Below are positions 51,933-60,695 of a stretch of DNA of 64,000 bases, one piece after another (position 1 is the first letter of the stretch; every line of letters starts with the position of its first letter). Position numbers and translations under genes: made by a program. This DNA is from Promicromonospora sukumoe (GTDB lineage: Bacteria; Actinomycetota; Actinomycetes; Actinomycetales; Cellulomonadaceae), in contig NZ_JACGWV010000001.1 of NCBI RefSeq assembly GCF_014137995.1, positions 682,001 to 746,000 on the forward strand. The letters are read 5' to 3'. The notes beneath the pieces are model-generated. The model saw only the letters and a program-made list of their open reading frames with translations, searched no databases and was not told where the DNA came from.

Positions 51933-53218
51933 TCAAGCGCGGAACGCGAGTCGCGCCCAGTCGGCGTCCACGCCCGCGAGCGTCGAACGGAGGTCGGCGC
52001 CCAGCACCATCGACTGGACGTGGTTGGCCAGTGGGATCGCCAGCGGCACGAGCTGCGACGGGCCGAGGTAGAACCGGCCGTCGTCGTAGAACTCCTGCAT
52101 GTCCTGGATGCGCTCGTCGGTGGCGGGGGCGGCGTCCGTCGTCGTGCCGAAGCCGAGGAACTGGCTGTTGAAGTCGTCCATCTGCTCGGCGCGCATGAGG
52201 TAGGCGACGAGTCGCGGGCCGCCTCCTGGTTGCGCGACCCCTCGGGGATCCACAGCGCCAGGTCGAGGTTGACCCGCACCTTGCGGTCGTCCGGGTTCTC
52301 CGTCATCGGCAGGGGGAACGTGCCCAGGCTCAGGTCCGGGTCGGTCTTGGCGAGCTCGCCGAAGACCCACGGCCCCTGGAGGTAGATGGCCGCCTCGCCG
52401 CGCGCGAACGCCAGGTTGCCGTCGCCGTAGGCGCGGCTGTTCGCGTCGCCCTGGTGGAAGGGCACGAGCTCGCGCATTCGCTCCATCGCCGGGAGGAAGT
52501 CGCGCTGGAACGAGCGCGGGGAGTCCGGCCCGACGGCGGTGCCGAGCTCCGTCATCTCCGCGAAGAAGGCCGGGACGTCGAGCAGCCCGCCGAGCGTGTA
52601 GTCGAACATGCCCTGCGCGAGGGTCCAGGAGTCCTTGAACGTGCCGTACATCGGCGCGACGCCGGCCGCCTGGAAGGTCTCGCACACGGCGAGGAACTCG
52701 CTCCACGTGGTCGGCACCGGCACGTCGTGCTCGGCGAAGAGCGCCTTGTTGTAGATGACCGACTCGGCGGCCACCGAGAACGGGAGCACGCTCGTGCGGC
52801 CGGGGAACGTCGCGTACTGGTCGGCGAGCTGCTGCACCTCGGGGCGGATGCGCCCGGCCTCCGGCATGTCGGAGAGGTCGCTGAGCGCGCCGCGCTCCAT
52901 GAAGCGCGCCATCTCCATGTTGTAGTTCAGGCAGCCGATGTCGGGCGGGCTGCCGCGCAGGAACGCTGCCTGCAGGTTGGTCGCGGTGTCGAGCACGACC
53001 CGCACCCCGGACTGCTCCTGGTTGTACCGCGCGACCAGCTCCCGGAAGTACGGGATCGACTCGGGCTTGGAGCTGTGGAACCGCACCACGGTGCGGCTGT
53101 CGCCTGCGCAGCCGGCCAGCCCGAGGCCGACGGCGCCCGCCGCCGCGGCGGTCAGTGCGCCGGTCAGGAAGGAGCGCCGCGACAGGTTCGGCGGCATGGA
53201 CAATGGGGCTCTGGACAC
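51933..53218 (-). pseudogene. ABC sugar-binding lipoprotein with a frameshift
   Basis: GTG 53218 with GGGAG upstream. The N-terminus is a twin-arginine lipoprotein signal (SRRSFLTGA...GLAGCAGDS). The binding-protein fold reads normally through LALWIPEGSRNQEAAR, then loses the family pattern; the pattern resumes in the -1 alternative frame as RLVAYLMRAEQMDDFNSQFLGFG and runs to the stop at 51933. One base appears to be missing in the GC-rich run at ~52206-52217. Restored, the protein would be ~428 residues, the normal length. Either a real recent mutation that removes the last ~90 residues, or a sequencing/assembly error; the rest of the operon looks intact, which favours an error or a very young mutation. 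Confidence 0.8.
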
Positions 53219-53292
53219 GTCGTTGTCTCCCGGATGGTGTCTTCCACCTGCTGCTCGGCGCGGCTGCTCCAGCCCGTACCGAGTTCATGCAA

Positions 53293-53326
53293 GCATTAGA
53301 TTTAATGCCTGGATTAAGCATCCAGG
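53293..53326. promoter_or_regulatory. two adjacent inverted repeats, likely ROK operator
   Basis: GCATTA (53293-53298) pairs with TAATGC (53303-53308). CCTGGAT (53308-53314) pairs with ATCCAGG (53320-53326). They share one base, are the only AT-rich part of the 129-bp gap between the divergent ROK and binding-protein genes, and end 21 bp before the ROK start. Confidence 0.6.
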
Positions 53327-53347
53327 GTCGAGCCGGAAAGGTCAAGC

Positions 53348-54565
53348 GTGAGCACCGCACCCCAGAACGCGTCGTCGTCCGGACTGCTGAGGCGCATCAA
53401 CACCGTGCGCGTGCTCGAGTTCGCCTGGGCCCAGGACGTCTTCACCGCGACCGAGGCGATGGACGCGACCGGCCTGACCCGGTCCACCGTGATCAGCCGC
53501 TGCGCCGAGCTGATCGAGCTCGGCTGGATGCGTGAGGTCGAGCGGGCGCCCGCGCCGGCGGGGAAGGGGCGGCCCGCCCGGCTCTACCAGCTCCGCGCCG
53601 ACGCCGGGTACGTCGTGGGCGTCGACGCCGGACAGCACCGCGTGCTCGCCACCGTCGCCGACCTGCGGGGCACCGAGGTGGGCCGCCAGGAGCATCCGAT
53701 CGACCTGGAGCACGACAACGCGGCCGACCGGCTCGCCGTCACCGACACCGCGATCGAGGAGGCGCTCGCCGCTGCCGGGGTCGACGCGGGGCGGGTGTTG
53801 GCGATCGCCGTCGGGGTGCCGGCGCAGACCGACGTGGACGGCGACTCGCCGCCGGGGCAGAACGAGTTCTGGGCCCGGATGAACCCCGGCTTCGCCGCGC
53901 ACTTCCGGGAGCGCGGCTGGCACACGACCGTCGAGAACGACGCCAACCTCGCCGCGCACGCCGAGCGTGCCCTCGGCGCCGGGCGCGACGCCCGCTCCTT
54001 CGCGGCGCTGCTGTCCGGCGAGCGGTTCGGCGCCGGCATCGTCGTCGACGGCGCCCTCGTGCGCGGCAGCTACGGCGGTGCCGGCGAGATGCGGCTGCTC
54101 GACTACGTCGTCGGCGTCGGCAGCCCGCACGGCATCGGCTTCCTCGCGCGCGCCTGGGGCCGCGAGGCGCACGACTCCGGCGCCCTGCCCGCCGACAGCG
54201 CCCTGCGAACCCTCGCCGTCGGGGCGATCGACGCGCCCGCGGTCTTCGCGGCCGCCGCGGACGGCGACGTCGGCGCCATCGCCGTCGTCGACCGCCTGGC
54301 CGACCGCCTCGCCCGGGTGTGCGCCGTCATCGACGGGATGCTCGACGTGGACCGGATCGTGGTCGCGGGCGGGGTCGCTCCGGTGGTGGGCGACCTGCTG
54401 CGGCGGACCGCCTTGGTGCTGGAGGGGATGGTGCACCCGCCGGCGCCGGAGCTCGTGGCGTCGTCGTTCGGGGCGGACGCGGTGATCGTCGGGGCGTCGA
54501 CGCTGGCGCTGGAGCACGTGCGGACGAACGCGCTGGACTACGCGCTGGGGAGTGGCGGGTCGTAG
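53348..54565 (+). CDS. ROK family transcriptional regulator
   Basis: 405 residues from GTG 53348. N-terminal helix-turn-helix: VFTATEAMDATGLTRSTVISRCAELIELGWM. The ROK sugar-kinase-like domain follows (YVVGVDAGQHRVLATVADL with the phosphate-1 motif, VENDANLAAHAERALG). The Cys-rich zinc motif of ROK proteins (CxCGxxGCxE) is absent: after GGAGEMRLL the sequence reads VVGVGSPHGIG. Divergent from the alpha-glucoside operon, which it probably represses. Confidence 0.87.
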   Translation: MSTAPQNASSSGLLRRINTVRVLEFAWAQDVFTATEAMDATGLTRSTVISRCAELIELGWMREVERAPAPAGKGRPARLYQLRADAGYVVGVDAGQHRVLATVADLRGTEVGRQEHPIDLEHDNAADRLAVTDTAIEEALAAAGVDAGRVLAIAVGVPAQTDVDGDSPPGQNEFWARMNPGFAAHFRERGWHTTVENDANLAAHAERALGAGRDARSFAALLSGERFGAGIVVDGALVRGSYGGAGEMRLLDYVVGVGSPHGIGFLARAWGREAHDSGALPADSALRTLAVGAIDAPAVFAAAADGDVGAIAVVDRLADRLARVCAVIDGMLDVDRIVVAGGVAPVVGDLLRRTALVLEGMVHPPAPELVASSFGADAVIVGASTLALEHVRTNALDYALGSGGS

Positions 54566-54602
54566 GGGGTGGTGTGCGGGCGTAGGGGAGCGGCGGTCGC
54601 GG

Positions 54603-56417
54603 TCAGCCGCGCCCTGGACCCTTGCCGCTGCCGTTGCTGTGGCCCGGCCCCTTGCCCTTGCCCTTGCCGTGACCCTTGTCGTGGCCGTTGCCTCGACCGT
54701 GGTCGCTGCCGGAGCCCGAGCCCTTGCCCGGGCCATGGTCCTGATCGCGGCTCTTGCCGCCGTCGTGGCCCTTGCCGGGGCTCTTGCCCTTGTCGTGCCC
54801 GTTGCCGTGACCTTGACCGTTGCCCCCGCCGGGGCCCTTGCCCTTGTTGTGCCCGTCGCCGTGGCCGCGACCGTTGTCCCCGCCCTTGCCCTTCTCGTGC
54901 CCGCTGCCGCGGTCGTGGCCGTGCCCCGGTCCCTGACCGTGCCCCGGCCCACTGCCATGACCGGGTCCGCTGCCGTGCCCTGGCCCCTTGCCGTGTCCCG
55001 GACCCTTGTCCTTCCCTGGGCCCTTGCCGTGCTCGTTGCCCGGGTTGCCGGGCGGGCCACCCACGGGATCACGGTCGGGAGGCCGGTGTGCCGGCGGCTT
55101 GCCGGGCTTCGGCTTGGGTTTGCCCGACGACGGCGCCTCAGGCTCGGCCTTGCCGGGCTTGCCCGACGACGGGGTCGTTCGGGTCGGCGTCGGGCGATCC
55201 TCGGCCCCGGGTCCGGACCCGCGAACGACGACCGCGACCGGCACCACGGTCGTGGGCGTCTCCTGCGCGGCGGCCGGCTGCGGCGCGGAGTCCTTGGCCG
55301 TGCCGGTCTCGCTCCTCGGCGCCTGGTCCTCGGCGGGCGCACTCGGCCGGCGCGGGGGATCGGCGGCTGCGGTTGTGTCGGACGTCGGGACCGGTTCGAG
55401 GGGTGGTTCCGTTGTGCTGCCGACGTGGGGCGGTGCGCCGTCGGCCCGGATGGAGGGGCTGACGGGCTGGAAGGCGACCAGCGCCATCGCGCCCGCGCCG
55501 AGAGCGAGCGCGGCCGCGACGGCCGCCGCCACGGCGACGTGCTTGGTGCCGAAGGACCGGGTCCGGGTGCCGCTCGCGGACCCGTGGGTGCCCGCCGTCG
55601 TGCCGCCGCCTGTCGCGCCCGGCGTTCCCATGCCCACCGACGCGCCGCCTGCAGCACCTGCGGCACCTCCCGCACCCGCCGTCCCGGCCGCCACAGTGCC
55701 CAGCGTGCCCGTGGCCACGGCGCCGGCGACGAGGTGTTGTCCCAGGTCGCGGAGCATCCAGGAGACCTCGCGGACGTCGATGAACGCGCGGGTGCACTCG
55801 GTGCAGCCGTCCATGTGGACCTCCAGGCGCCGCTGCCTGCGCGGCAGGAGGCGGCCCTTGAGGTAGTCGTGCATGGCGGCGCGGGTCGCACGGCACTCGG
55901 GCTCGTTGACGACCTGGGCGTGGGCGGCGGCGAACGCCCCGGCGAGGCGTTCCTCGGCCCGGCGCAGCCGCATCGTGACCGCATGGGGGCGTACGCGAAG
56001 TCTGCCCGCGATGTCGGCGACGGCCATGTCGTGGACGTGGCGGTCCAGGAGGATCTTGCGGTCGTCGTCGGCCAGGTCTGACAGCGCCGAGCGGAGCATG
56101 GTGACGTCGGCCGCACGGTCGACGCCCAGGTCGGCGCCGGCGACCAGGGGTGTCAGCGCCGCGAGGGTGTCGTCCTCGACGGGCCGGGCTCGGCCGGCCT
56201 CGCGCGTCATGGAGACGGCCTCGTTGACCGCTGCGCGTCGCCAGTACGCTGCCGGCTCCCGGATCGTCCCGCCGGCGGAGATGATGCGGACCATCTTCTC
56301 CAGCGCCCGGCTGGTGGCCTCCTCGGCGTCGACACCGGGCACGCGGGCCGCGACGGAGCGCACGACGTTGGGGCGGTGCACCACCCAGTCGTCGACCGGC
56401 ACGCCGTCGCTGCTCAT
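54603..56417 (-). CDS. ECF sigma factor fused to zinc-finger anti-sigma domain, membrane helix and Gly/His/Lys repeat tail
   Basis: 604 residues from ATG 56417, preceded by a GAGAGGGGG stretch. Residues ~10-165 form an ECF sigma factor: region 2 (VRSVAARVPGVDAEEATSRALEKM...EPAAYWRRAAVNEAVS) and region 4 (LADDDRKILLDRHVHDMAVADIAGRLRVRPHAVTMRLRRAEERL). A zf-HC2 zinc site follows (Cys175, His201, Cys205, Cys208). A membrane helix lies at ~293-316. The extracytoplasmic part is Pro/Ser/Thr-rich and ends with ~145 residues of GHGKGPGHG-like repeats. Sigma and anti-sigma in one chain tethered to the membrane is known for some actinobacterial ECF groups; release probably needs proteolysis. Confidence 0.85.
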   Translation of the reverse strand: MSSDGVPVDDWVVHRPNVVRSVAARVPGVDAEEATSRALEKMVRIISAGGTIREPAAYWRRAAVNEAVSMTREAGRARPVEDDTLAALTPLVAGADLGVDRAADVTMLRSALSDLADDDRKILLDRHVHDMAVADIAGRLRVRPHAVTMRLRRAEERLAGAFAAAHAQVVNEPECRATRAAMHDYLKGRLLPRRQRRLEVHMDGCTECTRAFIDVREVSWMLRDLGQHLVAGAVATGTLGTVAAGTAGAGGAAGAAGGASVGMGTPGATGGGTTAGTHGSASGTRTRSFGTKHVAVAAAVAAALALGAGAMALVAFQPVSPSIRADGAPPHVGSTTEPPLEPVPTSDTTAAADPPRRPSAPAEDQAPRSETGTAKDSAPQPAAAQETPTTVVPVAVVVRGSGPGAEDRPTPTRTTPSSGKPGKAEPEAPSSGKPKPKPGKPPAHRPPDRDPVGGPPGNPGNEHGKGPGKDKGPGHGKGPGHGSGPGHGSGPGHGQGPGHGHDRGSGHEKGKGGDNGRGHGDGHNKGKGPGGGNGQGHGNGHDKGKSPGKGHDGGKSRDQDHGPGKGSGSGSDHGRGNGHDKGHGKGKGKGPGHSNGSGKGPGRG

Positions 56418-56854
56418 GCTGAACCGCCCCCTCTCCGCGCAGAACTGTCCCCACTCGGGCAGTGCCTGGGTGCGCAGCTCGGGGATCGCTGCACCGCACG
56501 GGAAACGGGCTGGATGCGTTGATTGGCTGACACGCGTTTGATGTCTGAAATGGCACGTGAAAGGCGATGTTCCGCCCGATCCCGTCCACTCAGCATACGT
56601 ACCGCGACACCGGTTCTGCCCGCTGCAGCGGATGAATTCCTTCCCACGTGCGACGACGCGCCGGGCCGCCGTCCCGGGCGTGTCGGCCGAGGCCGGATCG
56701 CGGCGCTGCTGGCGGCATGAAATCCGCCGGCCGCATGCGCCGTAATGGACAACCCCGACTTCTCGGTGAGGTGATTTCAGGGACCTCCCGGGCTCGTCCC
56801 TGGAACTGCCGCAGAACCCTTGGCCGGCCCCGCGCGCTGTGAAAAGACTCTGAC
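56418..56854. other. divergent promoter region, 437 bp
   Basis: Lies between the divergent sigma factor and secreted hydrolase genes. Frames within it have no family motifs. No long palindrome or clear promoter pair could be assigned. Confidence 0.4.
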
Positions 56855-58075
56855 ATGAGAACAACGAAGTACCTGGTCAGATCTGCTTTTACCGCGACGG
56901 CGCTGGTGGCGTGCGCGGCACTGGTCGCACCCGGCGCGGTGGCGGCTCCCGCACCGACGTCGGGCACGACGACGTCGGGCATCGCGGCGTCGGCCCTGGC
57001 GCCGACGTCGGGCACGGCGACGTCGGGCCTCGACGAACCGACCCTCGCCCTGCCCGAGCCGACGGGCCGCTACCCCGTCGGTGTGACACCGCTCCACCTC
57101 GTGGACGAGGACCGCGCGGACCCGTGGGTGCCCGCCGAGCGTCGCGAGCTCATGGTGTCGCTCTGGTACCCGGCGGTGCCGCGCGGGGAGATCGCGCCGT
57201 ACACGAACGAGGCGGTGTCGGCGGCGATCATCGGGAGCGCGGGCCTCCCGTTCTCGCCGGGCATCCTCACGACCGTCGAGACGCACGCCCACGACCGGGC
57301 TCCCGCGCTTCCGGGCCGTCGGCCGCTCGTCGTGCTCTCGCCGGGCGCGAGCCTGAGCCGGGAGTCGCTCACCGCCCTCGCCGAGGACCTGGCCTCCCGC
57401 GGGTACGTCGTGGCCGGCATCGACCACACCTACGAGGCGCGTGCCGTCGAGTTCCCGGACGGCCGCGTCGCCGGGTGCCTGCTCTGCGAGCGGGAGAACA
57501 CCGCGGAGCTCGGCGCCCAGGTCGCGCGGGGGCGTAGTGCCGACATCAGCTTCGTGCTCGACGAGCTCACCCGCGGGCGGCTCTGGCGGCACGCGCCGAC
57601 GATCGACGCGCGGCACATCGCCGTCGTCGGGCACTCGCTCGGTGGTGCGGCCGCCGCCGTCTCGATCACGGACGATCCCCGCGTGGACGCGGGCGTCAAC
57701 ATGGACGGCACGTTCCAGGTGGACTTCCCCGAGGCCGGCGTGGACCGGCCGTTCTTGATGCTGGGCAGCGCCTCGCACCAGCCCGGGGCCAGTGATGGGA
57801 CCGACTGGCCGGACAACTTCGCACGGCTGGGCGCGGCGAGCCGGTGGCTCCAGGTCCCGACGGCGAACCACGGCTCGTTCACCGACCAGCTCGTCTTCCT
57901 CGACCAGCTCGGGGTGCCGCTGCCCGGCGGACCGAGCACCGTCGGCGGCGAGCGCGGCGTCGAGATCACGACCGCCTACGTCGGCGCGTTCCTGGACCGG
58001 CACCTGCGCGGCCGGGCGGCGCCGCTCCTGGACGCGCCGTCGGCGGCGTACCCGGAGGTCGAGTTCCAGGGCTGA
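56855..58075 (+). CDS. secreted alpha/beta-hydrolase, PAF-acetylhydrolase/lipase-like
   Basis: 406 residues from ATG 56855. Signal peptide SAFTATALVACAALVAPGAVAA (cleaved ~31), then a Thr/Ser/Gly-rich linker with repeated PTSGT units. The hydrolase core has the nucleophile elbow GHSLGG (Ser ~268), LSPGAS as oxyanion region, GIDHTYEA, and a late His in TANHGSFTD. This layout is seen in PAF-acetylhydrolase-like lipases and polyester hydrolases. Divergent from the membrane-bound sigma factor, which might regulate it. Confidence 0.85.
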   Translation: MRTTKYLVRSAFTATALVACAALVAPGAVAAPAPTSGTTTSGIAASALAPTSGTATSGLDEPTLALPEPTGRYPVGVTPLHLVDEDRADPWVPAERRELMVSLWYPAVPRGEIAPYTNEAVSAAIIGSAGLPFSPGILTTVETHAHDRAPALPGRRPLVVLSPGASLSRESLTALAEDLASRGYVVAGIDHTYEARAVEFPDGRVAGCLLCERENTAELGAQVARGRSADISFVLDELTRGRLWRHAPTIDARHIAVVGHSLGGAAAAVSITDDPRVDAGVNMDGTFQVDFPEAGVDRPFLMLGSASHQPGASDGTDWPDNFARLGAASRWLQVPTANHGSFTDQLVFLDQLGVPLPGGPSTVGGERGVEITTAYVGAFLDRHLRGRAAPLLDAPSAAYPEVEFQG

Positions 58076-58129
58076 GTCCCGGACGCTGCGAGGGCCTGGT
58101 CTCCGGAGGTCAGCGCGGTGTCGTCGGAT

Positions 58130-58202
58130 GGTGCGCTTCTACCCAGCGATTGCGCCCGGAAACAGCTCGGTTCCGGGCCCAATGACTGGGTAGAAGCGCA
58201 CC
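58130..58202. repeat. long imperfect palindrome (CTTCTACCCAG type)
   Basis: Outer 17-nt arms are perfect (58130-58146 and 58186-58202); the pairing continues imperfectly inward to 58161/58171, giving ~32-bp arms and a 9-nt loop. Located after the hydrolase stop and ~90 bp before the YbaK gene, so a likely terminator or repeat element. Confidence 0.8.
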
Positions 58203-58293
58203 TCGGCGGGAGCCGGGGTGGCGGCGGGAGAGCGGCGGGGGAGCAGGGCGGAAAGGGGTGGGCCGCGTGGGGGTCCGTGTCTAGGATCTGCGC

Positions 58294-58788
58294 ATGTCGA
58301 ACTCCGTGCCCGCCCCGATCCACCCCGCCGTCGAGAAGGTCACCGCGGCTCTCGCGGAGGCCGGCGCCTCGGGCCAGGTCCGCTGGCTGGACGACGCCGC
58401 GACGACCGCGGCTCTCGCCGCCGAGTTCCTCGGGATCGGCGTGGGCCAGATCGCCAACTCCCTGGTGTTCCTGTTCGACGGGACACCGACCCTCGTGCTG
58501 ACCTCGGGCGCCCACCGCGTGGACACCGACTGGCTGGGGGAGCAGGTGGGCGCGACCGTCACGCGGGCGTCGAAGGAGCAGGTCCGGGAGGCGACGGGCC
58601 AGGTCATCGGCGGTGTCGCACCCGTCGGTCACCCGGCCGCGGTGCCGACCTACATCGACACGGTGCTCGGCGTCTACGACGAGGTCTGGGCTGCCGCGGG
58701 CCACGCCAAGACCGTCTTCCCGACGACGTTCGACGAGCTGGTCCGCATCACGGGCGGCACCCCGACGCCGGTCAACCCGGAGGGCTGA
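58294..58788 (+). CDS. YbaK/ProX-type aminoacyl-tRNA deacylase
   Basis: 164 residues. YbaK/EbsC domain over its whole length: FLGIGVGQIANSLVFLFDGTPTLVLTSGAHRVD, VTRASKEQVREATGQVIGGVAPVGHP, and TTFDELVRITGGTPTPVNP. Hydrolyses wrongly charged tRNAs (Cys- or Ala-tRNA-Pro in characterised relatives). Free-standing, with no operon partner. Confidence 0.9.
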   Translation: MSNSVPAPIHPAVEKVTAALAEAGASGQVRWLDDAATTAALAAEFLGIGVGQIANSLVFLFDGTPTLVLTSGAHRVDTDWLGEQVGATVTRASKEQVREATGQVIGGVAPVGHPAAVPTYIDTVLGVYDEVWAAAGHAKTVFPTTFDELVRITGGTPTPVNPEG

Positions 58789-58810
58789 CTTCGGGGTCCG
58801 GCGCCGCCGG

Positions 58811-59365
58811 TCAGCCCGCGAGCGCGCCCTGGCCCGCGACCAGCGACACCGCGCCCAGGACCAGGAAGACCGGGGCCGCGAGGATGCCGCACCAGAAGCT
58901 CGGCGCCGCGACCTGGCGAGGCAGGAACAGGCTGACGACGCCCGCCGCGGTGATGAGCACGGCCGCGAGCATCATGACCGGCTGCTGGAACACCAGGGCC
59001 AGCGGCGCGAAGTGGGTGCCGACGACGATCAGCACGGTCGGCGGCAGCAGGTGCTGGCGGCCGCTGCGCGCGTAGAAGATCGCCAGTCCGGCGATCACGG
59101 CGACCTCGAGCCAGAACACCACGATGTAGGCGATCAGCGCGGGGCTTCCGGAGACCATCGCCGTCGGGCTGCCCCAGTTGCGGATCAGGGGCGGGAGGCC
59201 GAGGCCCAGCAGTGCGAGGCCGCCGGCGCTCAGCACGCCGAGGACGACCCGCCAGACGACCCCGGCGGGCGGCCGCTCCTGCGCCCAGCCCGCCCACATG
59301 AAGGTGACCAGGCCGAACAGCACAGCGGTGAACACCAGGTCACGCGCGAACTCGACGTTCAGCAT
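58811..59365 (-). CDS. multi-pass membrane protein of unknown function
   Basis: 184 residues with five to six hydrophobic helices: FTAVLFGLVTFMWAGW, VVWRVVLGVLSAGGLALLGLG, ALIAYIVVFWLEVAVIAGLAIFY, HLLPPTVLIVVGTHFAPLALVF, VMMLAAVLITAAGVVSLFL, and a last GILAAPVFLVLGAVSLVAG. No transporter motif. It is convergent with the YbaK gene. Family not recognised. Confidence 0.75.
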   Translation of the reverse strand: MLNVEFARDLVFTAVLFGLVTFMWAGWAQERPPAGVVWRVVLGVLSAGGLALLGLGLPPLIRNWGSPTAMVSGSPALIAYIVVFWLEVAVIAGLAIFYARSGRQHLLPPTVLIVVGTHFAPLALVFQQPVMMLAAVLITAAGVVSLFLPRQVAAPSFWCGILAAPVFLVLGAVSLVAGQGALAG

Positions 59366-59423
59366 CTTCGGACCACCTCCGGGGCAAACCGTACTGAAGT
59401 CGGCACCTGTTGTGTGCTCAAGT

Positions 59424-59506
59424 GGCTGACGGAGATTCAGCAGGCTCCAGGCGACCGTCGGAGCACGAGTGACGGTCGTCGGGAGCCTGCTGAATCTCAG
59501 TCAGCC
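59424..59506. repeat. long palindrome with 36-bp arms (GATTCAGCAGGCTCC type)
   Basis: Arms 59424-59459 and 59471-59506 match with three mismatches; loop 11 nt. It is followed by a short CAGCC tandem run (~59502-59525). It lies after the SMP-30 gene's stop (minus strand), where a terminator is expected. Confidence 0.85.
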
Positions 59507-59535
59507 CAGCCCCAGCCCAGCCCCAGCACCCAGCG

Positions 59536-60429
59536 TCAGCGCAGGCCCTTGACCGTGACCCGGATGGAGAGCAGCAGGTTGGTCGCCGTCACGAACAGCC
59601 TGTTGCGCTTCGGGCCGCCGAACGTCAGGTTCGAGCAGACCTCGGGCAGCAGCAGCTTGCCGAGCAGGGTGCCGTCCGGGTCGATGCAGTGCAGGCCGTC
59701 GTGGGCTGCCGCCCAGATACGCCCGCCGTCGTCGACCCGGACGCCGTCGAAGGCGCCCGTGTCGCAGGTCGCGAGCACCTCGCCGCCGGAGAGGGTCAGG
59801 TCGGGGCCGACGTCGAAGCGCCGCAGGTGCTTGCGTTCGCTGTCCGCGACGTAGAGGGTGCGCTCGTCGGCGGAGAAGGCGAGGCCGTTGGGGCCGGCGA
59901 AGTCGTCGGTGACACGGGTGACCGAGCCGTCCGGGTCGCGGCGGTAGACGTGGCAGCCGTCGATCTCCGGCGTGGCCGCGAAGCCCTCGTAGTCGCTCTG
60001 GATGCCGTAGGTCGGGTCGGTGAACCACACGCTGCCGCCGCTGTGCTCCACCAAGTCGTTCGGGCTGTTCAGGCGCTTGCCCTGCCAGCGGTCGGCCAGC
60101 GTGGTGACGGTGCCGTCGGGCTCGGTGCGCGTCACCGAGCGGCTGCCGTGCTCGCACTGGAGCATGCGGCCCGCGCGGTCCACGGTCCGGCCGTTGGCGT
60201 AGCCGCCCGGGCTGCGCCAGACGCCGACGGCGCCCGTGGCCTCGTCCCACGCGAGGACCCGGTCGTTCGGGATGTCGCTGAACAGCACGGTGCGCCAGGC
60301 CGGCGAGTACGCCGGACCCTCCAGCCAGCTCCCCTCGTCGAAGAGCACCTCGGCGAACGTGTCACCCCGCACCGGCGCGAACCGCTCGTCGTGGCGTTCC
60401 CACCGGGCGCGAATCCTGTTCAGGCTCAC
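59536..60429 (-). CDS. SMP-30/gluconolactonase/LRE family protein
   Basis: 297 residues. Six-bladed propeller pattern: WLEGPAYSPAWRTVLFSDIPNDRVLAWD (metal Glu), LNSPNDLVEHSGGSVWFTDPTYG (Asn-Asp), FAGPNGLAFSADERTLYVADS (Asn), and GAFDGVRVDDGGRIWAAAHDG (Asp). These four positions hold the divalent metal in gluconolactonases. Hydrolyses a sugar or other lactone in the cytoplasm; no signal peptide. Confidence 0.9.
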   Translation of the reverse strand: MSLNRIRARWERHDERFAPVRGDTFAEVLFDEGSWLEGPAYSPAWRTVLFSDIPNDRVLAWDEATGAVGVWRSPGGYANGRTVDRAGRMLQCEHGSRSVTRTEPDGTVTTLADRWQGKRLNSPNDLVEHSGGSVWFTDPTYGIQSDYEGFAATPEIDGCHVYRRDPDGSVTRVTDDFAGPNGLAFSADERTLYVADSERKHLRRFDVGPDLTLSGGEVLATCDTGAFDGVRVDDGGRIWAAAHDGLHCIDPDGTLLGKLLLPEVCSNLTFGGPKRNRLFVTATNLLLSIRVTVKGLR

Positions 60430-60493
60430 GTGTGTACTCCTTTGTCCGGTTGCTCACCCGCGGCGGGCGGGCGGTGACGTGCATGAGATCCGG

Positions 60494-60616
60494 GGGTGGC
60501 CGGGTCAGCTTCATTTCGATCGGGCTGGGCCCGAAGATTTCATCCTGGCCGGACAGTCCGGCACAGGTGGAGATTGCGGGTGCCAGGCGATCGAAATTCG
60601 GCCCACCCGGCCACCC
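60494..60616. repeat. long interrupted palindrome
   Basis: Outer arm GGGTGGCCGGGT (60494-60505) pairs with the end of the element (60605-60616), and ATTTCGATCG pairs with CGATCGAAAT further in. Inside lies a second hairpin (CCTGGCCGGAC / GTCCGGCACAGG) centred near 60556. Located between the isochorismatase stop and the SMP-30 start. Confidence 0.7.
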
Positions 60617-60695
60617 GTCGAACAGTGGTGTCCGCCCCGGCGAGGCTCGCACGACGTCGTCCAGCCACGACGCCGCGTCGGCCCGACGCCGGACC

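Noticed and set aside
50201..53218. Single 1,005-residue protein joining binding protein and permease
   Set aside because: The middle part is the wrong frame across the other permease gene. It arises from the frameshift at ~52210; each part has its own start and family pattern.
54620..55060. Tandem DNA repeat or CRISPR-like array in the sigma gene's tail
   Set aside because: Units are short, irregular and keep one reading frame coding for Gly/His/Lys repeats. There are no constant repeats with unique spacers.
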